Source of the DNA: an uncultured Blautia sp.
GTDB lineage: Bacteria > Bacillota > Clostridia > Lachnospirales > Lachnospiraceae
Direction of reading: 5' to 3'
Length of the DNA stretch: 64,000 bases
Assembly: GCA_958367245.1 (NCBI GenBank)
Contig: CATXEA010000010.1
Coordinates: forward strand, 43,695-107,694
The notes below the pieces were generated by a model, which saw only the letters and a list, made by a program, of their open reading frames with translations, had not been told where the DNA came from and made no database searches. Both the position numbers and the translations under genes were made by a program. Positions 24,399 through 34,423 of this stretch are shown here, piece by piece. The first letter of the stretch is position 1. The number at the start of each line of letters is the position of its first letter.

Positions 24399-25939
24399 AA
24401 AAGAAGAAATTTCATGCCCTGAAGCATCAGATAGCGTTCCTGTTTATCGGTCTGTTTCTCCTGTCCATGTTTGCAATGGTTGCCGTTAACGGACTTTTTC
24501 TTGCGAAGTATTATCTTACAAAGAAGGTAGAGGTGCTGATGGAGGCGAAGAAATCCATCGAAGCCCTTGATATGGACGCGCTCATTGAATACGATGACGA
24601 CACTCAGGAAAAAAGCGAGACAAAGGATATACCGGATGAGCTGGAGCGCAGCAGCTCCAGAAACAACCTTTCATGGGTAGTGGTAAATCAGGAAAACAGC
24701 GGACTTTTTTATGTGGGAGCCAATGACAGAATGCTCCGCAGCAAGCTGTTTGGCTATATCAGCGAGCTTGATCAGGATGTGTCCGGAAGCAGGATTCTGA
24801 AGACAACAGAAGACAGTATTATCTGGCAGATTCACGACAGTTTTGCCGGAATGGACTATGTGGAATGTTGGGGGCAATATGAGAACGGATACTTTTTCCT
24901 GATACGTTCTCCATTGGAGAGTATTCGGGAAAACGCGGCAATTTCCAACAGTTTTTACTTCTTTGTAGGAGTTGTGACCCTGATTATCAGCGGTTTTGTC
25001 ATCCTCTATGTAACAGGAAGGATTACGAAACCAATCTGCGAACTGACGAAGCTTTCCGAAAAAATGAGCAATCTGGATTTCGATGCCCGATACGAGAGTA
25101 GCGTCGGAAATGAGATAGATATGCTGGGAGACAATTTCAATAAGATGTCCAAGCGTCTGGAGCATACGATTTCTGAACTGAAATCTGCAAACAATGAGCT
25201 GCAGAAAGACATTGAGAACAAGATAAAAATTGATGAAATGCGTAAGGAGTTTCTGGATAATGTATCTCACGAGCTGAAAACGCCGATTGCGCTGATTCAG
25301 GGATATGCAGAAGGGTTGAGTGAAAACATATCCGACGACCCTGAGAGCAGGGCATTTTACTGCGAAGTCATTATGGATGAAGCTGCGAAAATGAACAAGC
25401 TGGTCAAAAATCTTCTTACTTTAAATAAACTGGAATCCGGTAAGGATGCAGTTATGATGGAGCGTTTTGACCTTGTTTCCCTGATTAATGGCGTACTCCA
25501 GTCTATGAATATTCTGATTACCCAGAAAGAGGCAAATGTACATTTCGAAGCAAACAAACCTGTCTATGTCTGGGCAGATGAATTTAAGGTAGAAGAGGTT
25601 GTCACAAACTATGTAAGCAATGCTCTGAATCATCTGGATGGGGACAGACAGATTGAAATTAAGCTTTCCATAGAAGAAAAGCGTGTGAAAATATCGGTAT
25701 TTAACACGGGAAAACCTATTCCTGAGGAGGACATTCCTAATTTGTGGAACAAGTTCTTCAAGGTAGATAAGGCAAGGACAAGGGAATACGGAGGAAGCGG
25801 TATCGGACTTTCCATTGTAAAGGCAATTATGGAAGGAATGAATCAGAGTTACGGAGTAAAGAACTATGACAATGGCGTGAAATTCTGGTTTACTCTGGAA
25901 CTGGATGATATAAGAAATGAAGGCGAAAAAACAACGTAA
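24395..25939 (+). CDS. Sensor histidine kinase
   Basis: 514 residues. Membrane helix 1 lies at about 13-33, with an extracellular sensor of about 150 residues. Helix 2 lies at about 187-207, followed by a HAMP linker and HisKA with His292 in NVSHELKTP. HATPase_c has an N box (NYVSNALNHL) and a G box (GGSGIGLSIVKAI). It partners the overlapping OmpR-type regulator. The sensor resembles no family I can name; the pair could govern envelope stress, as many such Clostridial systems do (inference only). Confidence 0.92.
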   Translation: MKKKKFHALKHQIAFLFIGLFLLSMFAMVAVNGLFLAKYYLTKKVEVLMEAKKSIEALDMDALIEYDDDTQEKSETKDIPDELERSSSRNNLSWVVVNQENSGLFYVGANDRMLRSKLFGYISELDQDVSGSRILKTTEDSIIWQIHDSFAGMDYVECWGQYENGYFFLIRSPLESIRENAAISNSFYFFVGVVTLIISGFVILYVTGRITKPICELTKLSEKMSNLDFDARYESSVGNEIDMLGDNFNKMSKRLEHTISELKSANNELQKDIENKIKIDEMRKEFLDNVSHELKTPIALIQGYAEGLSENISDDPESRAFYCEVIMDEAAKMNKLVKNLLTLNKLESGKDAVMMERFDLVSLINGVLQSMNILITQKEANVHFEANKPVYVWADEFKVEEVVTNYVSNALNHLDGDRQIEIKLSIEEKRVKISVFNTGKPIPEEDIPNLWNKFFKVDKARTREYGGSGIGLSIVKAIMEGMNQSYGVKNYDNGVKFWFTLELDDIRNEGEKTT

Positions 25940-25965
25940 CAGCTTCGCAGACAGAAACTGACAGA

Positions 25966-26012
25966 AAAAACAGACGGAAGCAAAGAAATCTCTTTGCAAC
26001 TGTCTGTTTTTG
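25966..26012 (+). terminator. Terminator after the two-component system
   Basis: AAAACAGAC pairs with GTCTGTTTT and an inner GCAAAGA pairs with TCTTTGC, ending in a T-run. Confidence 0.85.
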
Positions 26013-26092
26013 CGTTATACTGTAACAATGAATAAGTACAGCATTTTCCATGACGAAATTCAGAGATGCTGTCAGCAAAGGGGGCTTTTTGG

Positions 26093-26713
26093 ATGATTGG
26101 TATTATTGATTACGATGCAGGCAATATCAGAAGCGTGGAAAAGGCGCTGCATTATATAGGAGAGGAGACGATTGTTTCCCGCGATGCAGAGACACTTTTA
26201 AAAGCGGACAGGGTGATACTTCCGGGAGTGGGAAGCTTCGGGCAGGCAATGGAAAACCTTCACAGGTATGGACTTGTCCCTGTACTTCGGGAAATTGCAG
26301 ACAGAGGAACTCCCTTCCTCGGTATCTGTCTTGGGCTGCAGCTTTTGTTTGAGAGCAGTGAGGAAAGTCCGGGAGTGGAGGGACTTGGTCTTCTGAAAGG
26401 GAAAATTGTGAAAATTCCTCCGAAAGAAGGTCTGAAAATTCCCCACATGGGCTGGAATTCCCTGCATTTACAGAATGAAGGAAGGCTGTTTCGAAATGTA
26501 CCGGAAGGCTCTTACGTCTATTTCGTACATTCTTACTACCTTCAGGCAGAAGAGCCCCAAATCGTAAAAGCAACCACGGACTACAGCGCCTGCATTCATG
26601 CTTCTGTGGAAAAGGGCAATGTATTTGCCTGCCAGTTCCATCCGGAAAAAAGCAGCCGCTGGGGGCTTGAGATTCTTAAGAATTTCGCTTCTATAGAAAA
26701 GGAGGGAAGATAA
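26093..26713 (+). CDS. hisH: Imidazole glycerol phosphate synthase, glutaminase subunit
   Basis: About 206 residues from ATG 26093, chosen because MIGIIDYDAGN is the canonical N-terminus and AAAGGGGG lies upstream. It is a class I glutamine amidotransferase: nucleophile Cys in FLGICLGLQLLF, and His/Glu in CQFHPEKSS. It supplies ammonia to HisF for imidazole glycerol phosphate and AICAR formation in histidine synthesis. The stop touches the hisF start. No other his gene is in the window. Confidence 0.94.
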   Translation: MIGIIDYDAGNIRSVEKALHYIGEETIVSRDAETLLKADRVILPGVGSFGQAMENLHRYGLVPVLREIADRGTPFLGICLGLQLLFESSEESPGVEGLGLLKGKIVKIPPKEGLKIPHMGWNSLHLQNEGRLFRNVPEGSYVYFVHSYYLQAEEPQIVKATTDYSACIHASVEKGNVFACQFHPEKSSRWGLEILKNFASIEKEGR

Positions 26714-27472
26714 ATGTTTACAAAGAGAATCATTCCCTGCCTTGACGTTAATAAAGGACGGGTAGTAAAAGGAGTAAACTTCGTAGATTTAAAAGATGCA
26801 GGAGATCCTGTGGAGATTGCGAAGGCATACGATGCTGCCGGAGCAGATGAACTGGTTTTTCTTGATATTACGGCTTCCTGTGAAGCAAGGGACACAGTGG
26901 TGGATATGGTAAGAGAAGTTGCCGCAAGTGTATTTATTCCATTTACCGTAGGCGGAGGAATCCGCACAGTTGACGATTTCAGGAAGCTTCTCAGGGAAGG
27001 GGCAGACAAAATTTCCGTAAACTCCGCAGCCATTGACAGACCGGAGCTGATTCGCGAGGCAGCAGATAAATTCGGAAGCCAGTGCGTGGTAGTCGCCATT
27101 GATGCAAAGCGAAGAGAAGATGGTGGCTGGAATATTTACAAGCATGGAGGACGTCTTGATACAGGCATAGATGCCATAGAGTGGGCAAAAAGAGCAGAAA
27201 GTCTCGGCGCAGGGGAAATCCTTCTTACAAGCATGGACTGTGACGGAACGAAAGCCGGGTACGACATTGCCCTGACAAGGGCAGTTGCAGAGGCTGTGTC
27301 GATTCCTGTGATCGCATCAGGAGGAGCGGGAACAGTAGAGCATTTCCATGAAGCTCTCACAGAAGGAAAGGCAGATGCGGCTCTGGCAGCATCCCTGTTT
27401 CATTATAAAGAACTGGAAATCTCTCAGGTAAAGGCTTATCTTTCCAAGCAGGGAATTTCCGTGAGACAGTGA
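26714..27472 (+). CDS. hisF: Imidazole glycerol phosphate synthase, cyclase subunit
   Basis: 252 residues, a (beta/alpha)8 barrel. Catalytic Asp is in IIPCLDVNKGRVVKG; phosphate-binding segments include GGGIRTVDDF and ASGGAG. It forms the complex with HisH. The ATG directly follows the hisH stop. The pair lies apart from any other histidine genes seen here and is followed by ung. Confidence 0.95.
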   Translation: MFTKRIIPCLDVNKGRVVKGVNFVDLKDAGDPVEIAKAYDAAGADELVFLDITASCEARDTVVDMVREVAASVFIPFTVGGGIRTVDDFRKLLREGADKISVNSAAIDRPELIREAADKFGSQCVVVAIDAKRREDGGWNIYKHGGRLDTGIDAIEWAKRAESLGAGEILLTSMDCDGTKAGYDIALTRAVAEAVSIPVIASGGAGTVEHFHEALTEGKADAALAASLFHYKELEISQVKAYLSKQGISVRQ

Positions 27473-27506
27473 AGAGAAAAACAAATATAAGAGGTGAAGA
27501 ACAATT

Positions 27507-28181
27507 ATGGCTCCAATAGCAGGAGACTGGCTGGAAGCGCTCAAAGGAGAGTTTCATCAGCCATATTACGCGCAATTGTATAAAACAGTAATGGAAGAAT
27601 ACAGAACAAGGAAGATTTTTCCTCCGGCGGATGAAATGTTTAATGCATTTCATTTCACGCCATTAAAGGATGTGAAAGTGGTAATCCTTGGACAGGACCC
27701 GTATCATAACGACGGACAGGCTCACGGGCTTTGTTTTTCTGTGAAAAAAGGGGTGGAGACACCTCCCTCTCTGGTGAATATTTATCAGGAACTCCGTGAC
27801 GACTGCGGATGCTATGTGCCCAATAACGGGTATCTGGAGAAATGGGCAAAGCAGGGTGTGCTGCTTTTGAACACCGTACTTACAGTACGGGCTCATCAGG
27901 CAAATTCCCACAGAGGCATAGGCTGGGAACAGTTTACAGATGCGGCGATCCGTGTGCTCAATGAACAGGACAGACCAATCGTGTTCCTGCTCTGGGGACG
28001 GCCAGCGCAGATGAAGCATTCTATGCTGAATAATCCCAAGCATTTGATTCTGGAAGCGCCCCATCCAAGCCCTCTTTCTGCGTACAGAGGCTTTTTTGGA
28101 TGCCGCCACTTCAGCAGGACAAATGAATTTTTGAAAGAAAACGGTCTTGAGCCGATTGACTGGCAGATCGAAAATATTTAA
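27507..28181 (+). CDS. ung: Uracil-DNA glycosylase (family 1)
   Basis: 224 residues. Catalytic water-activating motif GQDPYHNDGQAHGL and the DNA-intercalation motif HPSPLSAYRGFFGC are intact. It removes uracil from DNA to start base excision repair. An AGAGGTGAAG site precedes ATG 27507. It lies 34 bases after hisF and 11 before the flippase gene, so these may be one transcript. Confidence 0.96.
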   Translation: MAPIAGDWLEALKGEFHQPYYAQLYKTVMEEYRTRKIFPPADEMFNAFHFTPLKDVKVVILGQDPYHNDGQAHGLCFSVKKGVETPPSLVNIYQELRDDCGCYVPNNGYLEKWAKQGVLLLNTVLTVRAHQANSHRGIGWEQFTDAAIRVLNEQDRPIVFLLWGRPAQMKHSMLNNPKHLILEAPHPSPLSAYRGFFGCRHFSRTNEFLKENGLEPIDWQIENI

Positions 28182-28192
28182 GGAAGAATGAA

Positions 28193-29815
28193 ATGAGTAA
28201 AAAAAATAACAATACACTTGTAAAAAATGCGTCATTCCTCATGGTTGCGGCTCTTATCTCAAAAATCATCGGAATGCTTTATAAAAGTCCGCTTTCCAAT
28301 ACCCTTGGGAATGAGAGCTACGGTCTGTTTCAGTACGCCCAGAATGCATATTTCATTCTCCTGATGATCGCGTCGTTCAGTATTCCTCAGGCTGTGTCCA
28401 AAATCATGGCGGAAAAGATTGCGTTTAAGCGCTACCGAGATGCACAGAAGGTATTCCACGGCGCACTTCTCTATGCGGTGATCGCAGGAGGAATCGTGGC
28501 GCTGATTTGTGTGTTCGGAGCGCCGATTCTGGTACCTGATTCCATGAAGGGAGCAAGACTTGCGCTTCAAATGCTTGCGCCTACTATTTTTCTTTCCGGA
28601 ATTCTGGGAGTATTCAGAGGATATTTTCAGGCGTATCGAAATATGATGCCAACCTCCCTGTCACAGATTATAGAGCAGATTTTTGTGGCAGTTTTTGCCC
28701 TTGTAATGTCAAATGTGATGATGAATCACTTTGCAGATGCAGGAGCGGATGAGCTTAACCGGTGGGGAGCTGCCGGAGCTACCATGGGAACCGGTGCAGG
28801 CGTTCTCTCTGCCCTGATTTTTATGCTTATTGTTTACGGCATTAACCGCAGGATTATCCGCAAAAAAGTTGTTCGTGACCGTTATTCCCGCGATGACAGC
28901 ATGGCAGAGGTTATGAAGCTGATTATTCTCATTGTCATGCCGATTATTTTCAGCGCATTTATTTATAATGTAAACGGATATATCAACAGTTTCATGTACA
29001 GCAGCGCAATGGGCGCTCAGGGGATGGAAGAGAAGGCGATTTCCGCTCTGTATGCAGAATACGGTTATTTTGCTACCCTGATCAACATTCCCCTGACTTT
29101 GGCGAGTACAGCGCCAACCTCTATGATTCCTGAGGTTTCGGCTCATTACGCAAGAGGGGATATCAAGGCTGCAAACCTGAAAATCGACCGCGCTACCTGG
29201 CTCAGTATGCTGATTTCGATACCTGCGGCAGTAGGTCTTGCAGTGCTGTCCGGGCCTATCACAGAGCTTCTTTTCCCAAGGACGGACGGAGTAGGCGGAC
29301 AGCTTCTGATTCTTGGCGCGATTACCATTGTGCTGAACGGAAATTCCAATATTTCCAACGGCGTTCTTCAGGGAATCGGCAAAGCGAATATTCCGGTTGT
29401 CAATGCGGCGATAGCCCTTGGCGCAGATGTGGCGGCAATGCTTCTGATGCTGTTTTTTACAGACCTTGGTATTTATGCGATTGTAATTGCCATGATCGTG
29501 TATGCGGTTGTTATGTGTGTTCTCAATGAGAGAAAAATGAAGCAGTATATGAAGTATAAAAATAAATGGAGAAGCGCTTACATCTATCCTTTCCTGGCGT
29601 CAGTTCCCATGGGGGCTGTTGCAGGAGGCGTATATTATGGACTGACCTATGTGCTTCCGGAGAGTACGCTGGTGAATCTTGCTGTTCTGGGAGTGGCTGT
29701 AATTCTGGCTGCTGCTGTTTATTTTGCAGTATACCTTGCGCTCAGTAAACCGTCTGCAGAGGAATTATCCATGATTCCTGGCGGAAGAACTCTTGCCCGT
29801 TTCGTCAGGAGATAA
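28193..29815 (+). CDS. SpoVB/MurJ-like polysaccharide flippase (MOP family)
   Basis: 540 residues, about 14 predicted membrane helices, with an N-terminus (LVKNASFLMVAALISKIIGM) typical of the oligosaccharide flippase/SpoVB family. Members move lipid-linked cell-wall precursors across the membrane; SpoVB acts in spore cortex synthesis. Whether this one is the vegetative lipid II flippase or spore-specific cannot be told. It starts 11 bases after ung and ends at a strong terminator. Confidence 0.88.
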   Translation: MSKKNNNTLVKNASFLMVAALISKIIGMLYKSPLSNTLGNESYGLFQYAQNAYFILLMIASFSIPQAVSKIMAEKIAFKRYRDAQKVFHGALLYAVIAGGIVALICVFGAPILVPDSMKGARLALQMLAPTIFLSGILGVFRGYFQAYRNMMPTSLSQIIEQIFVAVFALVMSNVMMNHFADAGADELNRWGAAGATMGTGAGVLSALIFMLIVYGINRRIIRKKVVRDRYSRDDSMAEVMKLIILIVMPIIFSAFIYNVNGYINSFMYSSAMGAQGMEEKAISALYAEYGYFATLINIPLTLASTAPTSMIPEVSAHYARGDIKAANLKIDRATWLSMLISIPAAVGLAVLSGPITELLFPRTDGVGGQLLILGAITIVLNGNSNISNGVLQGIGKANIPVVNAAIALGADVAAMLLMLFFTDLGIYAIVIAMIVYAVVMCVLNERKMKQYMKYKNKWRSAYIYPFLASVPMGAVAGGVYYGLTYVLPESTLVNLAVLGVAVILAAAVYFAVYLALSKPSAEELSMIPGGRTLARFVRR

Positions 29816-29823
29816 ACGATAAT

Positions 29824-29873
29824 AAAAAGACTCTGACATGCCTGAGTTATTTCAGACAGGTCAGAGTCTTTTT
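29824..29873. terminator. Bidirectional terminator between flippase and activase genes
   Basis: A 14-base-pair stem (29824-29837 with 29860-29873) has A5 on the left and T5 on the right. Confidence 0.9.
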
Positions 29874-29888
29874 GTGTGGAGAAAGCGG

Positions 29889-32800
29889 TTATTCTTCCAG
29901 ATTCTTCTGGGCGGTAGACAGCATAAGCTTGATTCTGTTAAGCTGGTTTACCTCGCTTGCTCCGGGGTCATAGTCGATAGCTACAATATTTGCCTGATGA
30001 TAGGTGCGGCGAATCTGTTTGATTACGCCTTTTCCTACGATATGGTTCGGCAGGCAGCCAAAGGGCTGGATACATACAATATTCGGAACGTCCGCATGGA
30101 TGAGCTCCAGCATTTCTCCGGTCAGGAACCAGCCTTCGCCTGTCTGGTTTCCGGGAGAGACGATAGGGGATGCCATATTGGCAAGCTTGTAAATATCTGC
30201 GGACGGTGTGAAGTGGCGGCTCTGCCGGAAAGCCTCGTCTGCGGCGCTTCTCACCCAGTCGATACCTTTGACTCCCCAGTTTCCCATCGTGGCTTTTTTC
30301 TTCTGGAATCCAAGGTTCTCTACCTTGAAGTTCTGATTGTAGAAGCAATAGCTGATGAAGTCGATGAGATCCGGAACAACAGCCTCAGCGCCTTCTGATT
30401 CCAGAAGCTCTGCCAGATGATTGTTTGCGGCAGGAAGGAATTTTACAAGAATCTCACCTACGATACCGACTCTTGGCTTGCGTACATCGCTGACAGGAAT
30501 GGTGTCAAATTCGTGAATCATCTCCCTGCACATATGCTTGAAGTGGCTGTGGCTCATACCGTCTCCGCTTAAGAAGGAGATAACGCGCTGTTCCCAGATT
30601 TTGTGCTTGCGGTTTACAATTCCCTCCTCCAGTTCGTAAGGGCGCATACGGTAGACGCATTTCATAAGAATATCGCCGAAAACAGCGCCGTATACAATTC
30701 GTTTCACAAGAGGAAGCGTAAGTTTAAAGCCGGGATTGCTCTCCAGTCCGCTTAAATTGATAGAGATAACAGGAACCTGCTCCATTCCCGCTTTTTTGAG
30801 CGCGCGGCGGATAAAAGCGATATAGTTGGAAGCGCGGCAGCCGCCTCCTGTCTGGCTCATGATTACTGCAGTTTTATTCAGGTCATATTTGCCGGAGAGA
30901 AGAGCGTCCATAATCTGACCGACCACGATCAGAGAAGGGTAGCAGGCGTCGTTATTTACATACTTCAGTCCAATGTCAACAGAGCTTCTGTTATCTGTGG
31001 GCAGTACCTCCAGATTATAGCCGGAAGCGTTAAATGCAGCCTGAAACAGACTGAAATGGAATGGTGACATCTGCGGGCAGAGGATGGTATAATTTTTCCT
31101 CATTTCCTTTGTGAATACGACCTTTTCGATGGAAGACGGCGCAATGGTACGTTTCTCATTCTGTCTGTCTTTGGCGCGGAGCGCTGCAAGAAGAGAGCGT
31201 ACACGGATTCTGGCTGCTCCCAGATTGTTTACTTCATCGATTTTCAGGCAGGTATAAATCTTGCCGCTTCGTTCCAGAATTTCATAAACCTCGTCTGTGG
31301 TGACGGCATCAAGACCGCAGCCAAAGGAGTTGAGCTGAATCAGGTCGAGGTCGTTTCTGGTTTTGACGAAGTTGGCTGCCGCATAAAGACGGGAGTGGTA
31401 CATCCACTGGTCGTTTACGCGGATAGGACGCTCTATCTGTCCAAGATGGGAGATAGAGTCCTCTGTAAATACGGCGATTCCGTAGCTGGTGATAAGGTCC
31501 GGAATACCGTGGTGGATTTCAGGGTCAATATGGTAAGGACGGCCTGCAAGGACGATTCCTCTGCGTCCTGTTTCTTCCAGATATCTCAGTGTCTCTTCAC
31601 CTTTTGCCTGAATGTCGCGGTGGGCGCAGGCAAGTTCCTCCCATGCCTTATGGGCTGCCTGCCGGACTTCGTCAGAAGGGAGGTCTTTGAATACATCGAC
31701 AAGCCTGTTCGTCAGAATCTGTTCGGAAGTAAACGCCATAAACGGATTGCGGAAATCAATGGAAGGGTCATTGAGTTCATCCACGTTGTTTTTGATGTTT
31801 TCTGCATAGGAAGTAACGATGGGGCAGTTGTAGTGGTTGACAGCGTCCGGAAACTCGTTTCTCTCATAAGGGATGCAGGGGTAAAAAATAAATTTAATGT
31901 CGTTTTTCAGAAGCCAGCTTATATGACCGTGGGTCAGCTTCGCAGGATAGCACTCGGATTCGCTTGGAATGGACTCGATGCCGAGCTCATAAATCTTTCT
32001 GGTGGAGGTGGGAGAAAGCACAACCTCGTATTTCAGTTCTGTAAAGAACGTAAACCAGAAAGGGTAGTTTTCGAACATATTCAGCACACGGGGGATGCCG
32101 ACTTTGCCTCTGGATGCCTTATCTGCAGAGAGCGGTTTGTAGGAAAAAATACGTTTGTACTTATATTCGTAAAGGTTTGGAATATGGTCTTTGTTTTTTT
32201 CCTTTCCTATGCCGCGTTCACAGCGGTTTCCGCTGATGTACTGGCGTCCTCCTGAGAATTTATTGACTGTGAGGCGGCAGTTGTTGGTGCAGCCGCGACA
32301 GTTTGCCATAGAGGTGGTGTACTTCAGTTCGTTAATCTTTTTGATAGAGAGCATGGTAGTTTCTTTGCCCTCCTCATGGCGTTCTCTTGCGATAAGGGCA
32401 GCGCCGAAAGCTCCCATGATTCCTGCAATGTCCGGACGAATCGCTTCACAGTCTGCGATTTTTTCGAAGCTTCGAAGAACAGCGTCGTTGTAGAAGGTTC
32501 CTCCCTGGACTACGATGTGCTTTCCGAGTTCAGAAGCGTCGGAAACCTTGATGACCTTATAAAGGGCATTTTTGATGACAGAGTAGGCAAGCCCTGCGGA
32601 AATATCTGAAACCTCTGCGCCTTCTTTCTGTGCCTGCTTTACCTTGGAATTCATAAATACTGTACAGCGTGTGCCAAGGTCAATGGGATGCTGCGCAAAC
32701 AGAGCTGCTTTGGCAAAATCCTGAACAGAGTAATTCAGGGATTTGGCAAATGTTTCAATAAAAGAACCGCAGCCTGAGGAGCAGGCTTCGTTTAACTGTA

Positions 32801-34112
32801 CACTGTCAACGGTGTTATTTTTAATCTTGATACACTTCATATCCTGACCGCCGATATCAAGGATACAGTCTACCTCCGGGTCAAAGAAAGCAGCCGCATA
32901 ATAGTGAGAAACGGTTTCTACCTCTCCCTCATCGAGGAGAAGGGCTGCCTTGATAAGAGCCTCCCCGTAGCCGGTGGAACAGGAGTAGGCAATGCGGGCA
33001 TCCTCCGGAAGAAGGCTGTAAATCTCCTGAATGGAACGGATTGCAGTCTTTAAGGGATTTCCGTTATTGCTGCTGTAAAAAGAATACAGAAGGGCTCCGT
33101 CCTCGCCTACAAGAGCTGTCTTGGTGGTGGTAGAGCCTGCGTCAATACCCAGATAACAGTTTCCTTTATAGGAGGATAAATCTCCGGTTGTGACTTTATA
33201 TGTACTCTGGCGTTTGTGGAAACTTTCGTAATCCTCTTCAGAGGAAAAAAGAGGCTCCATACGCGCAACCTCGAAATCAAGCTTTATGGAATTGCGAAGC
33301 CTGTCTTTCATGTCCGTAAGGGAGATGCTTACGTCCTCCTTTGCATTAAGCGCAGAACCGATGGCTGCGAAAAGATGGGAGTTATCCGGCACAATGGTAT
33401 GCTCTTCGTCAAGTTTCAGAGTGCGGATAAACGCTTTTTTCAGTTCTGACAGAAAGTGGAGCGGGCCGCCAAGGAATGCCACATGACCGCGAATCGGCTT
33501 GCCGCATGCAAGACCGGAAATGGTCTGGTTTACCACTGCCTGAAAGATAGATGCAGACAGGTCTTCCTTTGTTGCGCCGTCGTTGATGAGAGGCTGGATG
33601 TCTGTTTTTGCAAACACACCGCAGCGGGCGGCAATCGGGTAAAGTGCTTTATAGTTTTTGGCATATTCGTTAAGACCTGTGGCATCGCTCTGTAAAAGAG
33701 AAGCCATCTGGTCGATGAAAGAACCGGTACCGCCTGCGCAGATACCGTTCATACGCTGTTCGATATTTCCGTTTTCAAAATAAATAATCTTAGCATCTTC
33801 GCCGCCAAGCTCAATGGCGACGTCTGTCTGCGGAGCCAGCTTCTGCAGGGAAGAAGAAACTGCAATGACCTCCTGTACAAATGGAACACCCAGATGATCA
33901 GCCAGAGTCAGACCGCCGGAGCCTGTGATCACAGGATGGAGCGTCATTTCTCCGTGCTGCTCCCAGGCTTCCTGAAGAAGGTCTGCCAGAGTTTCCTGAA
34001 TGTTGGCGAAATGGCGTTTATAATCTGCAAAAAGCAGATTGTCAGCTTTATCAAGTATTGCGATTTTTACAGTGGTGGAACCAATATCTATTCCGAGTGT
34101 ATAACTATTCAT
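29889..34112 (-). CDS. Giant 2-hydroxyacyl-CoA dehydratase activase-like protein
   Basis: 1407 residues. Two ASKHA-type ATPase modules of the BadF/BadG/HgdC family lie in tandem: GIDIGSTTVKIAILD at the N-terminus, and GIDAGSTTTKTALVG at about 322. The second has the cluster-binding region (NEACSSGCGSFIE). A DUF2229-type region from about 600 has CRGCTNNCRL and CERGIGKEK cysteines. The rest resembles the dehydratase-related COG3580/3581 proteins. Activases inject electrons into [4Fe-4S] or double-cubane enzymes with ATP hydrolysis. Similar giant proteins are widespread in Clostridia, but the reaction is not established. No dehydratase subunits are adjacent. It has its own promoter, divergent from tgt. 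Confidence 0.88.
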   Translation of the reverse strand: MNSYTLGIDIGSTTVKIAILDKADNLLFADYKRHFANIQETLADLLQEAWEQHGEMTLHPVITGSGGLTLADHLGVPFVQEVIAVSSSLQKLAPQTDVAIELGGEDAKIIYFENGNIEQRMNGICAGGTGSFIDQMASLLQSDATGLNEYAKNYKALYPIAARCGVFAKTDIQPLINDGATKEDLSASIFQAVVNQTISGLACGKPIRGHVAFLGGPLHFLSELKKAFIRTLKLDEEHTIVPDNSHLFAAIGSALNAKEDVSISLTDMKDRLRNSIKLDFEVARMEPLFSSEEDYESFHKRQSTYKVTTGDLSSYKGNCYLGIDAGSTTTKTALVGEDGALLYSFYSSNNGNPLKTAIRSIQEIYSLLPEDARIAYSCSTGYGEALIKAALLLDEGEVETVSHYYAAAFFDPEVDCILDIGGQDMKCIKIKNNTVDSVQLNEACSSGCGSFIETFAKSLNYSVQDFAKAALFAQHPIDLGTRCTVFMNSKVKQAQKEGAEVSDISAGLAYSVIKNALYKVIKVSDASELGKHIVVQGGTFYNDAVLRSFEKIADCEAIRPDIAGIMGAFGAALIARERHEEGKETTMLSIKKINELKYTTSMANCRGCTNNCRLTVNKFSGGRQYISGNRCERGIGKEKNKDHIPNLYEYKYKRIFSYKPLSADKASRGKVGIPRVLNMFENYPFWFTFFTELKYEVVLSPTSTRKIYELGIESIPSESECYPAKLTHGHISWLLKNDIKFIFYPCIPYERNEFPDAVNHYNCPIVTSYAENIKNNVDELNDPSIDFRNPFMAFTSEQILTNRLVDVFKDLPSDEVRQAAHKAWEELACAHRDIQAKGEETLRYLEETGRRGIVLAGRPYHIDPEIHHGIPDLITSYGIAVFTEDSISHLGQIERPIRVNDQWMYHSRLYAAANFVKTRNDLDLIQLNSFGCGLDAVTTDEVYEILERSGKIYTCLKIDEVNNLGAARIRVRSLLAALRAKDRQNEKRTIAPSSIEKVVFTKEMRKNYTILCPQMSPFHFSLFQAAFNASGYNLEVLPTDNRSSVDIGLKYVNNDACYPSLIVVGQIMDALLSGKYDLNKTAVIMSQTGGGCRASNYIAFIRRALKKAGMEQVPVISINLSGLESNPGFKLTLPLVKRIVYGAVFGDILMKCVYRMRPYELEEGIVNRKHKIWEQRVISFLSGDGMSHSHFKHMCREMIHEFDTIPVSDVRKPRVGIVGEILVKFLPAANNHLAELLESEGAEAVVPDLIDFISYCFYNQNFKVENLGFQKKKATMGNWGVKGIDWVRSAADEAFRQSRHFTPSADIYKLANMASPIVSPGNQTGEGWFLTGEMLELIHADVPNIVCIQPFGCLPNHIVGKGVIKQIRRTYHQANIVAIDYDPGASEVNQLNRIKLMLSTAQKNLEE

Positions 34113-34237
34113 AAATGTAATTTATGCCTCCTCTTTTGGGTCGAACGCGCTCTGGTACTGCCCGGATTTCCCGAATATAAAGGACAGTATCGACTGATTC
34201 TTTCTTATTAATATGCAGAACGGTTTTTATCTGTACC

Positions 34238-34266
34238 ATTATACTCTAATGCATGAAAAATGACAA
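34238..34266 (-). promoter_or_regulatory. Activase gene promoter
   Basis: On the minus strand TTGTCA (34266-34261), 17-base spacer, TATAAT (34243-34238). The 311-base gap 34113-34423 holds this promoter, the tgt promoter and otherwise nothing I recognise. Confidence 0.75.
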
Positions 34267-34300
34267 TGAGAAAGATTACCAATGATTGCCGCGTTTTCTG

Positions 34301-34329
34301 TTGAAATTTTGTTGTTTTCAGGCTATAAT
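34301..34329 (+). promoter_or_regulatory. tgt promoter
   Basis: TTGAAA (34301-34306), 17-base spacer, TATAAT (34324-34329). Confidence 0.75.
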
Positions 34330-34423
34330 AAGCAGGTTAAAAGAGAATGTAGGCAAGTGATTGTCCATAAATTTCAGGGAATTGGACAGTTACTGCATAA
34401 TTACAATGAAAAGAGGATAATCA

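Noticed and set aside
31395..32255. 286-codon plus-strand frame inside the activase gene
   Set aside because: It is antisense to a conserved protein, without a ribosome site or motif.
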